From: Bradyrhizobium sp. URHD0069
Lineage (GTDB): Bacteria > Pseudomonadota > Alphaproteobacteria > Rhizobiales > Xanthobacteraceae
NCBI RefSeq assembly: GCF_000701345.1
Contig: NZ_JNIJ01000046.1
Location: 1 to 50,733 of the forward strand
DNA length: 50,733 nt
Direction of reading: 5' to 3'
Position 1 is the first letter of the stretch, and every line of letters begins with the position of its first letter. The notes under the pieces were generated by a model that did not search any database, was not told the origin of the DNA, and worked only from the letters and a program-made list of their open reading frames with translations. The translations under genes and the position numbers were made by a program. Positions 16,367-25,454 of this stretch are shown piece after piece.

Positions 16367-17164
16367 ATGAAGATTATCACCGGAAGAAGGGAGGTATTGG
16401 GAACATTCGCTTTGACCATGGCGTCAGGAGCGATCGGTATAGCAGCAGCAGCGGCCAAGCCGGCGGCAGCGACCGTGGAGTCCGCGCTGACGCCTCCCGG
16501 TGCCACGCATCTTGACGCGTTGAAGAAGCGTCTCGCGCAGGCACCTCGCCGCCGCGATTTCAAGACCGTGCCGATGATCCTAGACAATCCAGAGCAGTGG
16601 GATCACGAAGCGTTGACCGAAGTGCTCTCCTACAGGCCCACGCTCAAGCAGGTCTGGGACAATACCGACATTGGAGGTCCCTGGCTAAATTTCATGCGCA
16701 ACGCACTCAATTCGCAGATCTGGTCGTTCAAGCATCCGGATTTCCTCACGGTTTCGGTTACGCATGGTACGGCGCTTCTTGCGCTCTACGATCAGACCAT
16801 GTGGGACAGGTATCAGCTCACCAGGCTGGCCGGCGAGAAGTTCAAGCGCAATACGCTGATCATCGAGCAGAAAGCAGCAGCTGCCGATCCCGCGAACTAT
16901 CAGGACCCGGCGGGGCCCTTCTCCGGCGAGGACAATTCGATTCCGGCGCTGATGCGGCGCGGCGTTGTTTTCATGTCCTGCCACAATGCGATTTGGGAGC
17001 AGGCAGCGGCCCTCATCAAGGCCGACGTCAATCCTGACAAGCTCTCTCATGCCGCGCTTGCGGCTGAACTGACCAACCATCTGGTGGATGGCGTCGTTCT
17101 AATCCCCGGTGCCGTCGGCACGCTGCCCGAGTTGCAGCAGGTCGGCTTTCACTACGCAACGTAA
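16367..17164 (+). CDS. Tat-exported DsrE/DsrF-like protein
   Basis: A 265-residue protein with a twin-arginine-type leader (GRREVLGTFALTMASGAIGIAAAAA, Arg-Arg at 7-8), so it is probably exported folded to the periplasm. The C-terminal 150 residues look like the DsrE/F sulfur-carrier fold: a VTHGTALLALYD strand, a single conserved-position Cys in RRGVVFMSCHNAI, and the closing LIPGAVGTLPELQQVGFHYA that matches the PAGVxELxxLQxxGYAY end of the family. DsrE proteins carry or hand over sulfur through such a cysteine. It stands 11 bases before the DoxDA gene, so the two are almost certainly co-transcribed and may act together on thiosulfate or a sulfane-sulfur product. The large region between leader and fold is not recognised. 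Confidence 0.8.
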   Translation: MKIITGRREVLGTFALTMASGAIGIAAAAAKPAAATVESALTPPGATHLDALKKRLAQAPRRRDFKTVPMILDNPEQWDHEALTEVLSYRPTLKQVWDNTDIGGPWLNFMRNALNSQIWSFKHPDFLTVSVTHGTALLALYDQTMWDRYQLTRLAGEKFKRNTLIIEQKAAAADPANYQDPAGPFSGEDNSIPALMRRGVVFMSCHNAIWEQAAALIKADVNPDKLSHAALAAELTNHLVDGVVLIPGAVGTLPELQQVGFHYAT

Positions 17165-17175
17165 CACCGAGTTCT

Positions 17176-18306
17176 ATGACCCGTCACGAAACGAGAATCA
17201 TCGTGTCCACTCTTACGCTCGACGGCACGGTGGCAGCCTCCGATCCAGCCGACCAACGTAGCACGGCAGACGTATTGCGCATCGCTGCGCTTGCTCTGCT
17301 TTCTATCCGCTTCATTCAAGGGTTCATCTATTGGGGCGGCGGTTCGCGCCGCTTCATTTACGCGCCCGCCAAACTCGATCCGAACGCTGCAAGCTGGATG
17401 GCCAACAAATTTCAATCGGCGATGCCGGGCGCGTTGCTCGGAACGGACCATATTATCGCTTTCCTGCTGCATCATTTCTATCTTCTCTATGCCTCGCTGA
17501 TCCTGTTCAGTGCGGCCGAACTGATCGCCGGACTGTTCTTGATGACGGGCTTTCTGACGCGGGTCGCGGCGCTAATCTCGATCGGCCTCTCGGTCGTACT
17601 GATGCTGATGTTCGGATGGCAGGGTGCAACGTGCATAGATGAATGGACAATGGCGGCCTGCAATCTGGCGATCGGTGCCGCTCTGATGCTTGGCGGCAGC
17701 GGCGCATTCTCGCTGGACAACGCGCTATTGGCGCGCAAGCCGACGCTCGCCGACCGTGGGTGGTTTCGCTGGATGGCCGGAGCCTTACCGCTCCCGATGC
17801 GGAGCGATACTTTCCAGAAAATCGCGCTGGCGGTGTTTGCTGCGACTGTCATCTTCAATGTCGCCACCTACAATTACTATCGCGGCTCGGTCATCACGCC
17901 GTTTCATGGCGGCCCGGTTAGCCCCAGCAAGCATCATCTTGATCTGACGGACGGTGTCGTACTCCCGAATGGTGTTGTGCGTTTCCATGCCTATCTCGAT
18001 GGCGGTACACCAGAGGCACCTTCCAACCTGATGACTGCGGTGTTGAAGTCCAATGACGGCTCCGTGATCGAGCAATGGGACAGCACAGCATTGAGCCACC
18101 TGCCGGCTTCCGCGATCACCAATGAGTTCGCCTACAACCGCTTTGCACCGGGTCCGTTCGGGCTACGGGCGGAGATGGGGGCGATGGCGACGATCACATT
18201 GCCTGCCGCGGGCGCTACGGACACCGGCAGCCTGCGTAACGCCGCGACGTTGCAGCTACACACCGTCAACGGCAATACATTCACCGTCGCCGTCAGGCCG
18301 CAATAA
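17176..18306 (+). CDS. Thiosulfate:quinone oxidoreductase, fused DoxD-DoxA
   Basis: A 376-residue membrane protein joining the two TQO subunits known separately in Acidianus (DoxD and DoxA). The DoxD part has four to five membrane spans (about 33-52, 97-125, 127-148, 154-175, 213-233) with the motifs IYWGGGSRRFIY and GATCIDEWTMAACNLAIGAALM. The DoxA-like part (about 240-376) is extracytoplasmic and starts KHHLDLTDGVVLPNGVVRFHAYLDGG. TQO oxidises thiosulfate to tetrathionate and passes electrons to quinone. Two in-frame starts are possible (ATG 17176; GTG 17203); the first is kept. Partner: the Tat-DsrE protein upstream. No sox genes are visible in the window. Confidence 0.87.
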   Translation: MTRHETRIIVSTLTLDGTVAASDPADQRSTADVLRIAALALLSIRFIQGFIYWGGGSRRFIYAPAKLDPNAASWMANKFQSAMPGALLGTDHIIAFLLHHFYLLYASLILFSAAELIAGLFLMTGFLTRVAALISIGLSVVLMLMFGWQGATCIDEWTMAACNLAIGAALMLGGSGAFSLDNALLARKPTLADRGWFRWMAGALPLPMRSDTFQKIALAVFAATVIFNVATYNYYRGSVITPFHGGPVSPSKHHLDLTDGVVLPNGVVRFHAYLDGGTPEAPSNLMTAVLKSNDGSVIEQWDSTALSHLPASAITNEFAYNRFAPGPFGLRAEMGAMATITLPAAGATDTGSLRNAATLQLHTVNGNTFTVAVRPQ

Positions 18307-18513
18307 GGTCGAGAGGCGGGACGTCTTGCGCTCGCTCTTTGGAACACCCTGCTTCCTCTCGGACATGGCAAAAGCCCGGCATCCCGAGGGTGGCTGTATT
18401 GCGGAGCCTCAAATATAGAGCCGGACGCTCCTGCCACGCATCATCTGGATCGGATTGCAGTCATGCAATATAACTTCCGTTCCGCCAGCTCGCATTGCCC
18501 GCGAGGTCAATCC

Positions 18514-19776
18514 ATGCTTCCGCGCAATTTCGCTTTATCAAGCCTTTGTGCCGCTTTCTTTGCCACGATGGTAACCACGGTCGCGGCCGCCCAACTCGGG
18601 CCGCCGCCGCACGCGGTGCTGTCGCGCGAAAAGCTTTCATCCATCGACGATTTCCTCAATGGTGAAACCGCCTCCGGCCAGATTCCCGGCGCCATCGTTC
18701 TGATCCAGCGCCATGGCCAGCCGGTATATTTCAAATGCTTCGGCAAGCGTGACGTCGAGAAGGGAACGCCGATGACGGCGGATGCCATCTTCCCGATCCA
18801 TTCGCTCACCAAGACCATCACCAGCGTTGCGGCGATGATGCTTGTCGATCAGGGCAAGATGGCGCTCGATGATCCCGTCAGCAAATACATTCCCTCCTTT
18901 GGTGGCATGAAGGTAGGCGTCGAGAGGAAAGACGATACCGGCCGGCCGGTGCTTGATCTGGTGCCGCTGCGGCGGCCTATCAATATCGAGGATTTGCTGC
19001 TGCACACGTCCGGCATCACTTACGGTTTCTATGGCGAAGGTCTGGTGAAGGCCGCCTATCAGGGCATCTATCTCGGCGATTTCGACAATGCCGGATTCGT
19101 CGAACGGCTGGCAAAGGTGCCGTTGGCCGAGCAGCCGCGCACGCTCTGGGATTACGGCCATTCGGCTGACGTTCTCGGTCGCGTGATCGAAGTCGTGTCC
19201 GGCCAATCCCTCTATCAGTTCGAGAAGACCCATCTGCTCGATCCGCTCGGCATGACGACCACGAAATTCTTCCTGACTGATCCGGCCGAGCGGGCGCGCT
19301 ATGCTGGGCCGCTGACCAAAGACCGGCATGTCGAGCGAAATTCGCTTGACGTCACGCGATGGGAATCCGGTGGCAGCGGCATGGTCTCGACCATCTCCGA
19401 CTTAGCGCGCTATGGGCAGATGTTGCTCAATGGCGGGACGCTGGATGGGAAGACCTATCTCAGCCCCGCGACGTTTGCTGCAATGACAACTGACCATATT
19501 GGGCCGGGCTCGGGCGTCGCGCGCAACTATTTCTATTACCCCGGCGACGGTTTCGGATTTGGCTATGGCTTCGGCGTCCGCACCGATCCCGGGAATGCGG
19601 TGCCGCCGCCGCCGGGCTCGCTCGGCGAGATCAAATGGGACGGCGCCAGCGGTGTCTATCTCGTGGTCGACCGCGCCCAGGACATGTTTTTCGTCCTGAT
19701 GGAGAACTCCCCGTCTGAGCGCATGCATGTTCAGGTAACGCTGAAGAAGATCATTTACGACGCGTTCGAAAAGTGA
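18514..19776 (+). CDS. Secreted serine hydrolase, beta-lactamase/EstB family
   Basis: A 420-residue protein of the class C beta-lactamase/penicillin-binding-protein-like esterase family. A signal peptide ends at about residue 27 (VAAAQLG). The catalytic SxxK is in FPIHSLTKTITS (Ser-Leu-Thr-Lys), the second motif Tyr is in WDYGHSADVLGRVIE (Tyr-Gly-His rather than Tyr-x-Asn), and the third motif is the GAS-G of IKWDGASGVYL. Tyr-x-His and lack of KTG suit an esterase or amidohydrolase better than a beta-lactamase. The frame opens at 18463, but the ATG at 18514 gives the better leader and has GCGAGGT before it. Its stop overlaps the start of the acyltransferase. Confidence 0.9.
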   Translation: MLPRNFALSSLCAAFFATMVTTVAAAQLGPPPHAVLSREKLSSIDDFLNGETASGQIPGAIVLIQRHGQPVYFKCFGKRDVEKGTPMTADAIFPIHSLTKTITSVAAMMLVDQGKMALDDPVSKYIPSFGGMKVGVERKDDTGRPVLDLVPLRRPINIEDLLLHTSGITYGFYGEGLVKAAYQGIYLGDFDNAGFVERLAKVPLAEQPRTLWDYGHSADVLGRVIEVVSGQSLYQFEKTHLLDPLGMTTTKFFLTDPAERARYAGPLTKDRHVERNSLDVTRWESGGSGMVSTISDLARYGQMLLNGGTLDGKTYLSPATFAAMTTDHIGPGSGVARNYFYYPGDGFGFGYGFGVRTDPGNAVPPPPGSLGEIKWDGASGVYLVVDRAQDMFFVLMENSPSERMHVQVTLKKIIYDAFEK

Positions 19777-21005
19777 TCGAACTGGCCTGTGGGATGGCCT
19801 GCGTGGAACGGAAACCGATGTTGCGGAAACCGGACGGAAGCGTTCAAGCCATGGCGGCGCGGGCACGTATTGTGCCGCTTGACCGCCCGCGAACCTTCGT
19901 CATCCTGCTGGTGCTGCTGCACCACTCCGTCATTAATTATACCTATTTCGGCCACGGCGACCCGATGCGCTGGCTCGGCTTTGATTTGGTCGTGCTGTTC
20001 AATGACAGTTTCTTCATGGCCTTCATGTTTTTCATCTCCGGGCTGTTCGTGCGCGACAGCCTGGTGCGAAAGGGATCGGCGATTTTCCTGCGCGATCGCG
20101 CATGGCGGCTTGGCGTGCCGTTCTTGATATCTGTCGTCGTGCTGATGCCGATCGCCTACTATCCGACATTCCTGCGCTACCATCTGCCGGGAACGACGGA
20201 TTTCAATTTCCTGCATTTCTGGTGGCGCACGCTCACCGTCGGGCCATGGCCTTCAGGTCCGGCCTGGTTTTTGTGGGTGCTGTTGGCGCTCGACGTGGTA
20301 GCCGCCGCTGTGTGGCGGATTGCGCCCGGAATTGTCGACACATTGGGCAGGCTGATTTACGCCGTACGCAATCGGCCGATGACGGCGTTCGTCGTGTTTC
20401 TGACCGTCTCGACCGCCGCCTATATGCCGATGCGCCTGGGATTCGGTGACGTAAGCTGGCTGCAATTGGGCCGGTTCCCGCTTCCGATCCAGACCAGCCG
20501 CATACTGCTCTACACCGCCTACTTCTTCACCGGCGTCTGTGTCGGTGCCGTGAGCCTCAGGGCGGGTATACTCGCAGAAAGCGGCGAGTTGGCGAAGCGC
20601 TGGCTGGTCTGGCTCCCTTACGCGCTGGTGTTTTACGTGGCGATCCTCGTTTTGGTCTATGCCCACCACAACTGGATGGTGGATTTCGATTCCCCGCCGC
20701 TGCTATGGAAGGTGGGTTATGGCCTCGCATTCGCAATGTTCAGCGCCGCGATGGCATTCACGGGGTCTTCGATTTTCTTGCGCTTTGCCGGCAGCAACTG
20801 GGGTTTGCTGGATGCGCTGCAGCCCTCGGCCTACGGCATCTATCTCCTGCACTACATCTTCATCATCTGGCTGCAATACGCGGTCTACGATTATTCGCTC
20901 CCGGCGGTCGTCAAATTTGCCATCGTGTTTGTCGGCACGCTTTCGCTGAGCTGGGGGCTTACCGTGCTCTTGCGAAAAATTCCCGCCGTGGCACGGATGA
21001 TTTAG
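19773..21005 (+). CDS. Acyltransferase family 3 membrane protein (OpgC-like)
   Basis: A polytopic protein of 410 residues with about ten membrane spans, of the acyltransferase-3 family (OpgC, NodX and O-acetylases). The early HHS in LLVLLHHSVINY (catalytic His) and the RDRAWRLGVPF motif are typical. Such proteins transfer acyl groups across the membrane to glucans or other surface sugars. The GTG at 19773 overlaps the preceding TGA (GTGA), which suggests coupling to the serine hydrolase; ATGs at 19818 and 19851 are alternatives and the last would start right at the conserved domain. The pairing of an acyl hydrolase with an acyltransferase suggests they act on one surface component (inference). 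Confidence 0.88.
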   Translation: MIELACGMACVERKPMLRKPDGSVQAMAARARIVPLDRPRTFVILLVLLHHSVINYTYFGHGDPMRWLGFDLVVLFNDSFFMAFMFFISGLFVRDSLVRKGSAIFLRDRAWRLGVPFLISVVVLMPIAYYPTFLRYHLPGTTDFNFLHFWWRTLTVGPWPSGPAWFLWVLLALDVVAAAVWRIAPGIVDTLGRLIYAVRNRPMTAFVVFLTVSTAAYMPMRLGFGDVSWLQLGRFPLPIQTSRILLYTAYFFTGVCVGAVSLRAGILAESGELAKRWLVWLPYALVFYVAILVLVYAHHNWMVDFDSPPLLWKVGYGLAFAMFSAAMAFTGSSIFLRFAGSNWGLLDALQPSAYGIYLLHYIFIIWLQYAVYDYSLPAVVKFAIVFVGTLSLSWGLTVLLRKIPAVARMI

Positions 21006-21158
21006 AGCCGCTACCCAGGCGGTCGTCACGCGGTAGATATAGCATCACCGCGTTGCAGCAATGCCAAATTCGCCGGACAACGCAACGATTCGATCCCCAA
21101 GTCGTTCCAGTAATGGAAAAGCCGGCTAGTGATTCCGGCCTAAAGCGGGAGTCCGCCC

Positions 21159-21338
21159 ATGTGGATCCTGTTGCTGCTGCCTTTCATCGGTCTGCTGTGG
21201 GTGCCGTTCTACAATTTTTTGGAACCGGCGCTGTTCGGGTTTCCATTTTTCTATTGGTACCAGCTGGCATGGGTGCCGATCAGCTCGCTGCTGATCTGGC
21301 TGGTCTATCGCCGCCTGCCGCCTGACGAAGCTGCTTAG
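21159..21338 (+). CDS. DUF3311 small membrane protein
   Basis: A 59-residue protein, reading MWILLLLPFIGLLWVPFYN and then FYWYQLAWVPISSLLIWLVYRR, with two hydrophobic helices. This matches the DUF3311 family, whose genes sit just upstream of sodium:solute symporters. GGGAG eight bases before the ATG supports translation. It precedes the symporter by 20 bases and is probably an accessory subunit or assembly factor of that carrier. Confidence 0.88.
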   Translation: MWILLLLPFIGLLWVPFYNFLEPALFGFPFFYWYQLAWVPISSLLIWLVYRRLPPDEAA

Positions 21339-21358
21339 AGTCGCTGGAAAGCATCGTC

Positions 21359-22861
21359 ATGGCCGATCACATCGACTGGGTTCCTCTCGCGATCTTTATC
21401 TTCTTCTTTATCCTTGTCAGCGTCATGGGATTCTTCGCCGCGCGCTGGAAATCGGGCCCGGTCAGCGCGAGCGCGCATCTGGACGAATGGGGGTTGGGCG
21501 GACGGCGGTTCGGCACCTGGATCACCTGGTTTCTGGTCGGCGGCGATTTCTATACTGCCTATACCGTGATTGCAGTGCCGGCGCTGGTGTACGCGGTCGG
21601 CGCTTTCGGTTTCTTCGCGCTGCCCTATACCATTATCGTCTATCCCTTCGTGTTTGCCGTCATGCCGGTATTGTGGAAGGTGGCGCATGCCAATGGCTAC
21701 GTAACCGCCGCCGATGTGGTCCACGGCACCTACAATTCGCGCGGGCTCGAACTCGCGGTTGCCATTACGGGCATGGTCGCGACGATGCCGTATATCGCGC
21801 TGCAGCTGATAGGGATGGGTGTGGTTATCAAGGCGATGGGCCTGACCGGCGAGTTGCCGATCGTGGCCGCCTTCATCATTCTGGCGTTGTACACCTATAG
21901 TTCCGGTTTGCGAGCGCCGGCGCTGATCGCCTTTGTCAAGGACATCATGATCTATATCGTGGTGCTGGTCGCGGTGGTCGTGGTGCCGGCGAAGCTCGGC
22001 GGTTATGGCGCGGTGTTCGCCGCGGCTAACGACGCGTTCACCGAAAAGGGTGGCGCGACTGGCCTGATATTGCAGCCGTCCCAGATGTTGGGTTACGCGA
22101 CGCTGGCGCTGGGTTCGGCGCTGGCCGCCTTCATGTATCCGCATACCCTGACCGGAATTTTCGCGTCGAAATCCGCCGATACCATCCGCAAGAACGCAAT
22201 CCTGCTGCCGGCCTACACGCTTCTGCTGGGTCTGATCGCGCTGCTCGGCTACATGGCCCATGCCGCTAATATCACGGTGTCGTCGCCCAACGACGTTGTC
22301 CCGTTGCTGTTCAAAGCGCTGTTTCCGCCATGGTTCGCCGGCTTTGCGTTTTCGGCCATCGCGATCGGCGCGCTGGTGCCGGCCGCGGTGATGAGCATCG
22401 GCGCGGCCAACCTGTTCACCCGGAACGTATGGAAATCCTATCTCGATCCCGGCATCAGCCATGCCGGCGAAGCGAGCGTCGCCAAGATCGCGTCGCTGGT
22501 GGTCAAGTTAGGCGCGCTTGCGTTCACGCTGTTCTTGCCGACGCAATATGCCATCGATCTGCAATTGCTTGGCGGCTTGTGGATACTGCAGACCTTTCCG
22601 GCGCTGGTTTTCGGATTGTTCACGCGCTGGTTCCGCGCCGAAGGTCTGCTGCTCGGCTGGGCCGTGGGGATCATCTGGGGATCGTGGACGGCGTGGAGCA
22701 ACGCACTGAAGCCGCTCGCGACCATCGAACTCGGCGGCGCTAGCCATTCATTTTATGTTGGGCTCGGCGCACTGATCCTCAACGTCGTGGTCGCGGCAAT
22801 AGCAACTATCGTTGCCGCGCGAATCGCGCCCGACCGGTGCAGCGTTGTTGAGCCACTTTGA
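21359..22861 (+). CDS. Sodium:solute symporter (SSS family, MctP-like)
   Basis: A 500-residue SSS-family carrier with about 13 membrane spans. The segments EWGLGGRRFGTWITWFLVGGDFYTAYT (about 43-70), NGYVTAADVVHGTYNSRGLE and YPHTLTGIFASKSADTIRKNA are characteristic of the branch with the DUF3311 partner that contains the rhizobial monocarboxylate permease MctP. It probably imports a short carboxylate such as lactate, pyruvate or an amino acid; the substrate is inferred from the branch only. It is the last gene of the two-gene unit and faces the MFS gene convergently. Confidence 0.9.
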   Translation: MADHIDWVPLAIFIFFFILVSVMGFFAARWKSGPVSASAHLDEWGLGGRRFGTWITWFLVGGDFYTAYTVIAVPALVYAVGAFGFFALPYTIIVYPFVFAVMPVLWKVAHANGYVTAADVVHGTYNSRGLELAVAITGMVATMPYIALQLIGMGVVIKAMGLTGELPIVAAFIILALYTYSSGLRAPALIAFVKDIMIYIVVLVAVVVVPAKLGGYGAVFAAANDAFTEKGGATGLILQPSQMLGYATLALGSALAAFMYPHTLTGIFASKSADTIRKNAILLPAYTLLLGLIALLGYMAHAANITVSSPNDVVPLLFKALFPPWFAGFAFSAIAIGALVPAAVMSIGAANLFTRNVWKSYLDPGISHAGEASVAKIASLVVKLGALAFTLFLPTQYAIDLQLLGGLWILQTFPALVFGLFTRWFRAEGLLLGWAVGIIWGSWTAWSNALKPLATIELGGASHSFYVGLGALILNVVVAAIATIVAARIAPDRCSVVEPL

Positions 22862-22960
22862 TATTGCCGCCCTTTGCGCGCTCGAATTGCACGCTTGCAC
22901 CCTGATGCATTGCTACCCCGAACAACAAATGAACTGCAGCCAACCGATACGCAGACCGTG

Positions 22961-24493
22961 TCAGCGCGTCGCTTCCAGGCCAATCGGCCGGAGCCAGAGC
23001 CAGCCAGCCAGGCCGCCGAGCGCGGCGCAGAACGCTGTCACCAGCATCACCGTGCGTAGCGCGCGCTCGAAGGCGGCGGTTGCGGCCTCAGTGACGCCGG
23101 CCTGCCCGGCCATTACCGCATTCAGCGTCTCATTGGCGGGCGCTGCCGGAAGTCCGGCAAGGTGATGTGAAAAGCTTGCGAACAACACCGCGCCCAGCGC
23201 CGCGACTGCAAAGAGGCCGGCTACCCGGGCGACCGCGTTGTTGACGCCGGAAGCGATGCCGGCGCGGGCGTCGCCGACGGACGCCATCACCGTCGACGTC
23301 AACGGCGGAACGGTGATGGTCATGCCGATGGCGAGCACACAGATCGTTGGAAATACGCCGGCCCAATAGGACTCCCCGAGGTCGACGAACGCCAGCAGCG
23401 TCAAACCGCAGGCGGCGACAATGGGTCCGGCGGTGAGCGATAGCCGCGGCCCGAAACGATCGGCGAGGGTGCCTGCAAATGATGCGCCAAATCCCATGAT
23501 CAGAGCAAACGGCAGCAGCGCCGCGCCGGCTTGCGTCGCGGAATAGCCGCCGAGCCGGATCAGGCCAAACGGTAAATAATACAGCGCGCCGCCGAGCGCG
23601 AAATAGAGCAGCAGCGTCAGCGCATTGGTGCCGGAGAAATTTCGCGAGCGGTACAACGACAGCGGCATCATCGCCCGTTCACCGGATCGGGCTTCGATCG
23701 CGACGAACGATGTGAGGCATGCGACTCCCGCTCCCAGTGCGGCGAGGACGGTTCTGTCGCGAAATCCCGACGACGGGATCGCGCCCAGCGCCCAGGTGAT
23801 CGCTGCCAAGCCCAGGGCGACCGCGACCGCGCCATTCACATCGAGCCGCTTCGCCTTGTCATCGCGGCTCTCGCAGGCAAAGAAGATCGCGAGCCCGGCC
23901 GCGGCAATAGCGATCGGCACGTTGAGCAGGAAGATCGCGCGCCAGGATACTTGATCAACAAGCCAACCGCCGAGTACGGGTCCGGCCGCCGAGGTCAGCG
24001 CGCCGGCACCTGCCCATATTCCGATCGCATGACTGCGCTCGTGCTCGTCGAACGTCGCGCCCAACATTGCGAGACTGGCCGGCGTGAGCAGCGCGGCGCC
24101 GAGACCTTGAACCGCGCGGCTGACCACGAGCACGCCAGTATCAGGCGAAAGTCCGCATGCGATGGAGGCCGCGGTGAACACCGCAATGCCCAAAAGAAAA
24201 ATCCGTCGACGACCGTAAAGATCGGCAGCCGAGCCCCCGACCAGCACCAGCGCGCCGAGCAGCAACAGGTAGGCGTTGACGATCCATTGCGTCGATGCCG
24301 CGTCAGCGTGCAGCGCCTGCTGGATGGCAGGGAGAGCGATGTTCACCACAGAGCCGTCGATAAACGCCATGCTCGACCCGAGAATCGTGGCCGCTAGTGT
24401 CAGGCGCTTGCGCTGAGGTGACAGTGCTGCAGGAAAAGCCGGTGTCGCGCGGATGACGCCTGCGTCGCAGGGCGGCCGTATGATACCAACCAT
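22961..24493 (-). CDS. MFS drug exporter, DHA2 family (EmrB/QacA type)
   Basis: A 510-residue transporter with about 14 membrane spans. The first-helix motif FIDGSVVNIALPAIQQAL, the loop 2-3 motif GSAADLYGRRRIFLLG, motif C (GALTSAAGPVLGGWLVD, about 155-171) and motif B region VVSRAVQGLGAALLTPASLAM identify a proton-driven DHA2 exporter. No periplasmic adaptor (EmrA) or TetR regulator is adjacent. It is in the same direction as the WecG gene but 136 bases from it, so it is likely to be a separate unit rather than a polysaccharide gene. Confidence 0.93.
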   Translation of the reverse strand: MVGIIRPPCDAGVIRATPAFPAALSPQRKRLTLAATILGSSMAFIDGSVVNIALPAIQQALHADAASTQWIVNAYLLLLGALVLVGGSAADLYGRRRIFLLGIAVFTAASIACGLSPDTGVLVVSRAVQGLGAALLTPASLAMLGATFDEHERSHAIGIWAGAGALTSAAGPVLGGWLVDQVSWRAIFLLNVPIAIAAAGLAIFFACESRDDKAKRLDVNGAVAVALGLAAITWALGAIPSSGFRDRTVLAALGAGVACLTSFVAIEARSGERAMMPLSLYRSRNFSGTNALTLLLYFALGGALYYLPFGLIRLGGYSATQAGAALLPFALIMGFGASFAGTLADRFGPRLSLTAGPIVAACGLTLLAFVDLGESYWAGVFPTICVLAIGMTITVPPLTSTVMASVGDARAGIASGVNNAVARVAGLFAVAALGAVLFASFSHHLAGLPAAPANETLNAVMAGQAGVTEAATAAFERALRTVMLVTAFCAALGGLAGWLWLRPIGLEATR

Positions 24494-24629
24494 GTGGGCC
24501 TCGAAGGAGCGTGCCTACGACACCAGTGTAGCGATCATGAGCGCCGCGGACTACGCCTCCCGTGCCGACGACGGGGCCGGACTCCTGCCGGCACCGCCGG
24601 TAACCAGGATGGCGGGACCACCGCTCATG

Positions 24630-25454
24630 CTAGCCTCGCCGCGCCCGATCGGTACTCGAGGGCTGGCCCTTGTTGAACAACAGATAAAGCGCGCGCGGGT
24701 TGGTAGTAAGATAACGCCAGAGCAGCCGGCGCGGCTCCAACCAGATTCGCCAGGCCCATTCGAGCCCCATGTCCTGCATCCATTGCGGGGCGCGGGCCCG
24801 GCTTCCCGAAAGGAAGTTGAACAAACCGCCGGATGTCTTGATGACGCCGACATTGGTCAGCCTTGGCGTGAATTCCTCTACGAAGGCTTGTTCGTAGGGA
24901 ACGCCGAGCGCCAACCATAAATAGTCCGGCGCCAGCGCGTTGATTTCGTCGATTTTCTCCCGCAATGCCTTGCCCCTGAGATAACCATGGGAACGCCCGA
25001 CGATCCGCAAGCCGGGGTACATTTTCTGGACATTGGCGACGGCGGCGGCATTTTCCGCTTCATCCGCGCCGAACATATAGAACGTCAGCCCCGCCGCCGC
25101 GGCCTTGCGGGCGACGACGTGAAATAGGTCGGTGGTCGCGACGCGTTCCGGCAGCGGCAGCGGCGATTTCAGCCGCGACACGGTGACGAGTGGTTGTCCG
25201 TCGGCATTGATGAGGTCGGCCGCGCGGAACAGCCGCCCGGTCATCGGCTCAGTCGAGCAGCGCGCCAGCACTTCGCCATTGGCGGATGTCAGATACAGCG
25301 GACGTCCGACCCGGCGTTTCGGAAAAACCACGTCGATCATGAAATCCGCGGTCTGCTCGATATCGAGCACGGCGAGCCGCAGCCCGCCCAGCGAGATTCT
25401 GGGCACGCTGGCAGTAGCGGCCCGTCCTATCGGATTTGCGCGGCGCTCAGACAT
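24630..25454 (-). CDS. WecG/TagA/CpsF family glycosyltransferase
   Basis: A 274-residue cytoplasmic glycosyltransferase of family GT26. Its hallmarks are LTSANGEVLARCS (about 55-67), LINADGQPLVTVSRL (about 80-95) and the LWLALGVPYEQAFVEEF region near 175-192, with the catalytic Asp in NADG. GT26 enzymes add the second sugar (often ManNAcA or ManNAc) to an undecaprenyl-linked first sugar in the cell-surface assembly line. The start chosen, ATG 25454, overlaps the stop of the small frame upstream by eight bases; a longer GTG start at 25511 exists without ribosome site. Conserved DADG-type variants are usual. Last gene of the minus-strand arm of the polysaccharide locus. Confidence 0.92.
   Translation of the reverse strand: MSERRANPIGRAATASVPRISLGGLRLAVLDIEQTADFMIDVVFPKRRVGRPLYLTSANGEVLARCSTEPMTGRLFRAADLINADGQPLVTVSRLKSPLPLPERVATTDLFHVVARKAAAAGLTFYMFGADEAENAAAVANVQKMYPGLRIVGRSHGYLRGKALREKIDEINALAPDYLWLALGVPYEQAFVEEFTPRLTNVGVIKTSGGLFNFLSGSRARAPQWMQDMGLEWAWRIWLEPRRLLWRYLTTNPRALYLLFNKGQPSSTDRARRG

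Noticed and set aside
16086..16370. 94-codon frame in the gap before the DsrE gene
   Set aside because: No family match, no ribosome site, and the region carries operator-like repeats instead.
18514..19776. True class C beta-lactamase
   Set aside because: The second motif is Tyr-Gly-His and no KTG is present, so resistance function is not supported.
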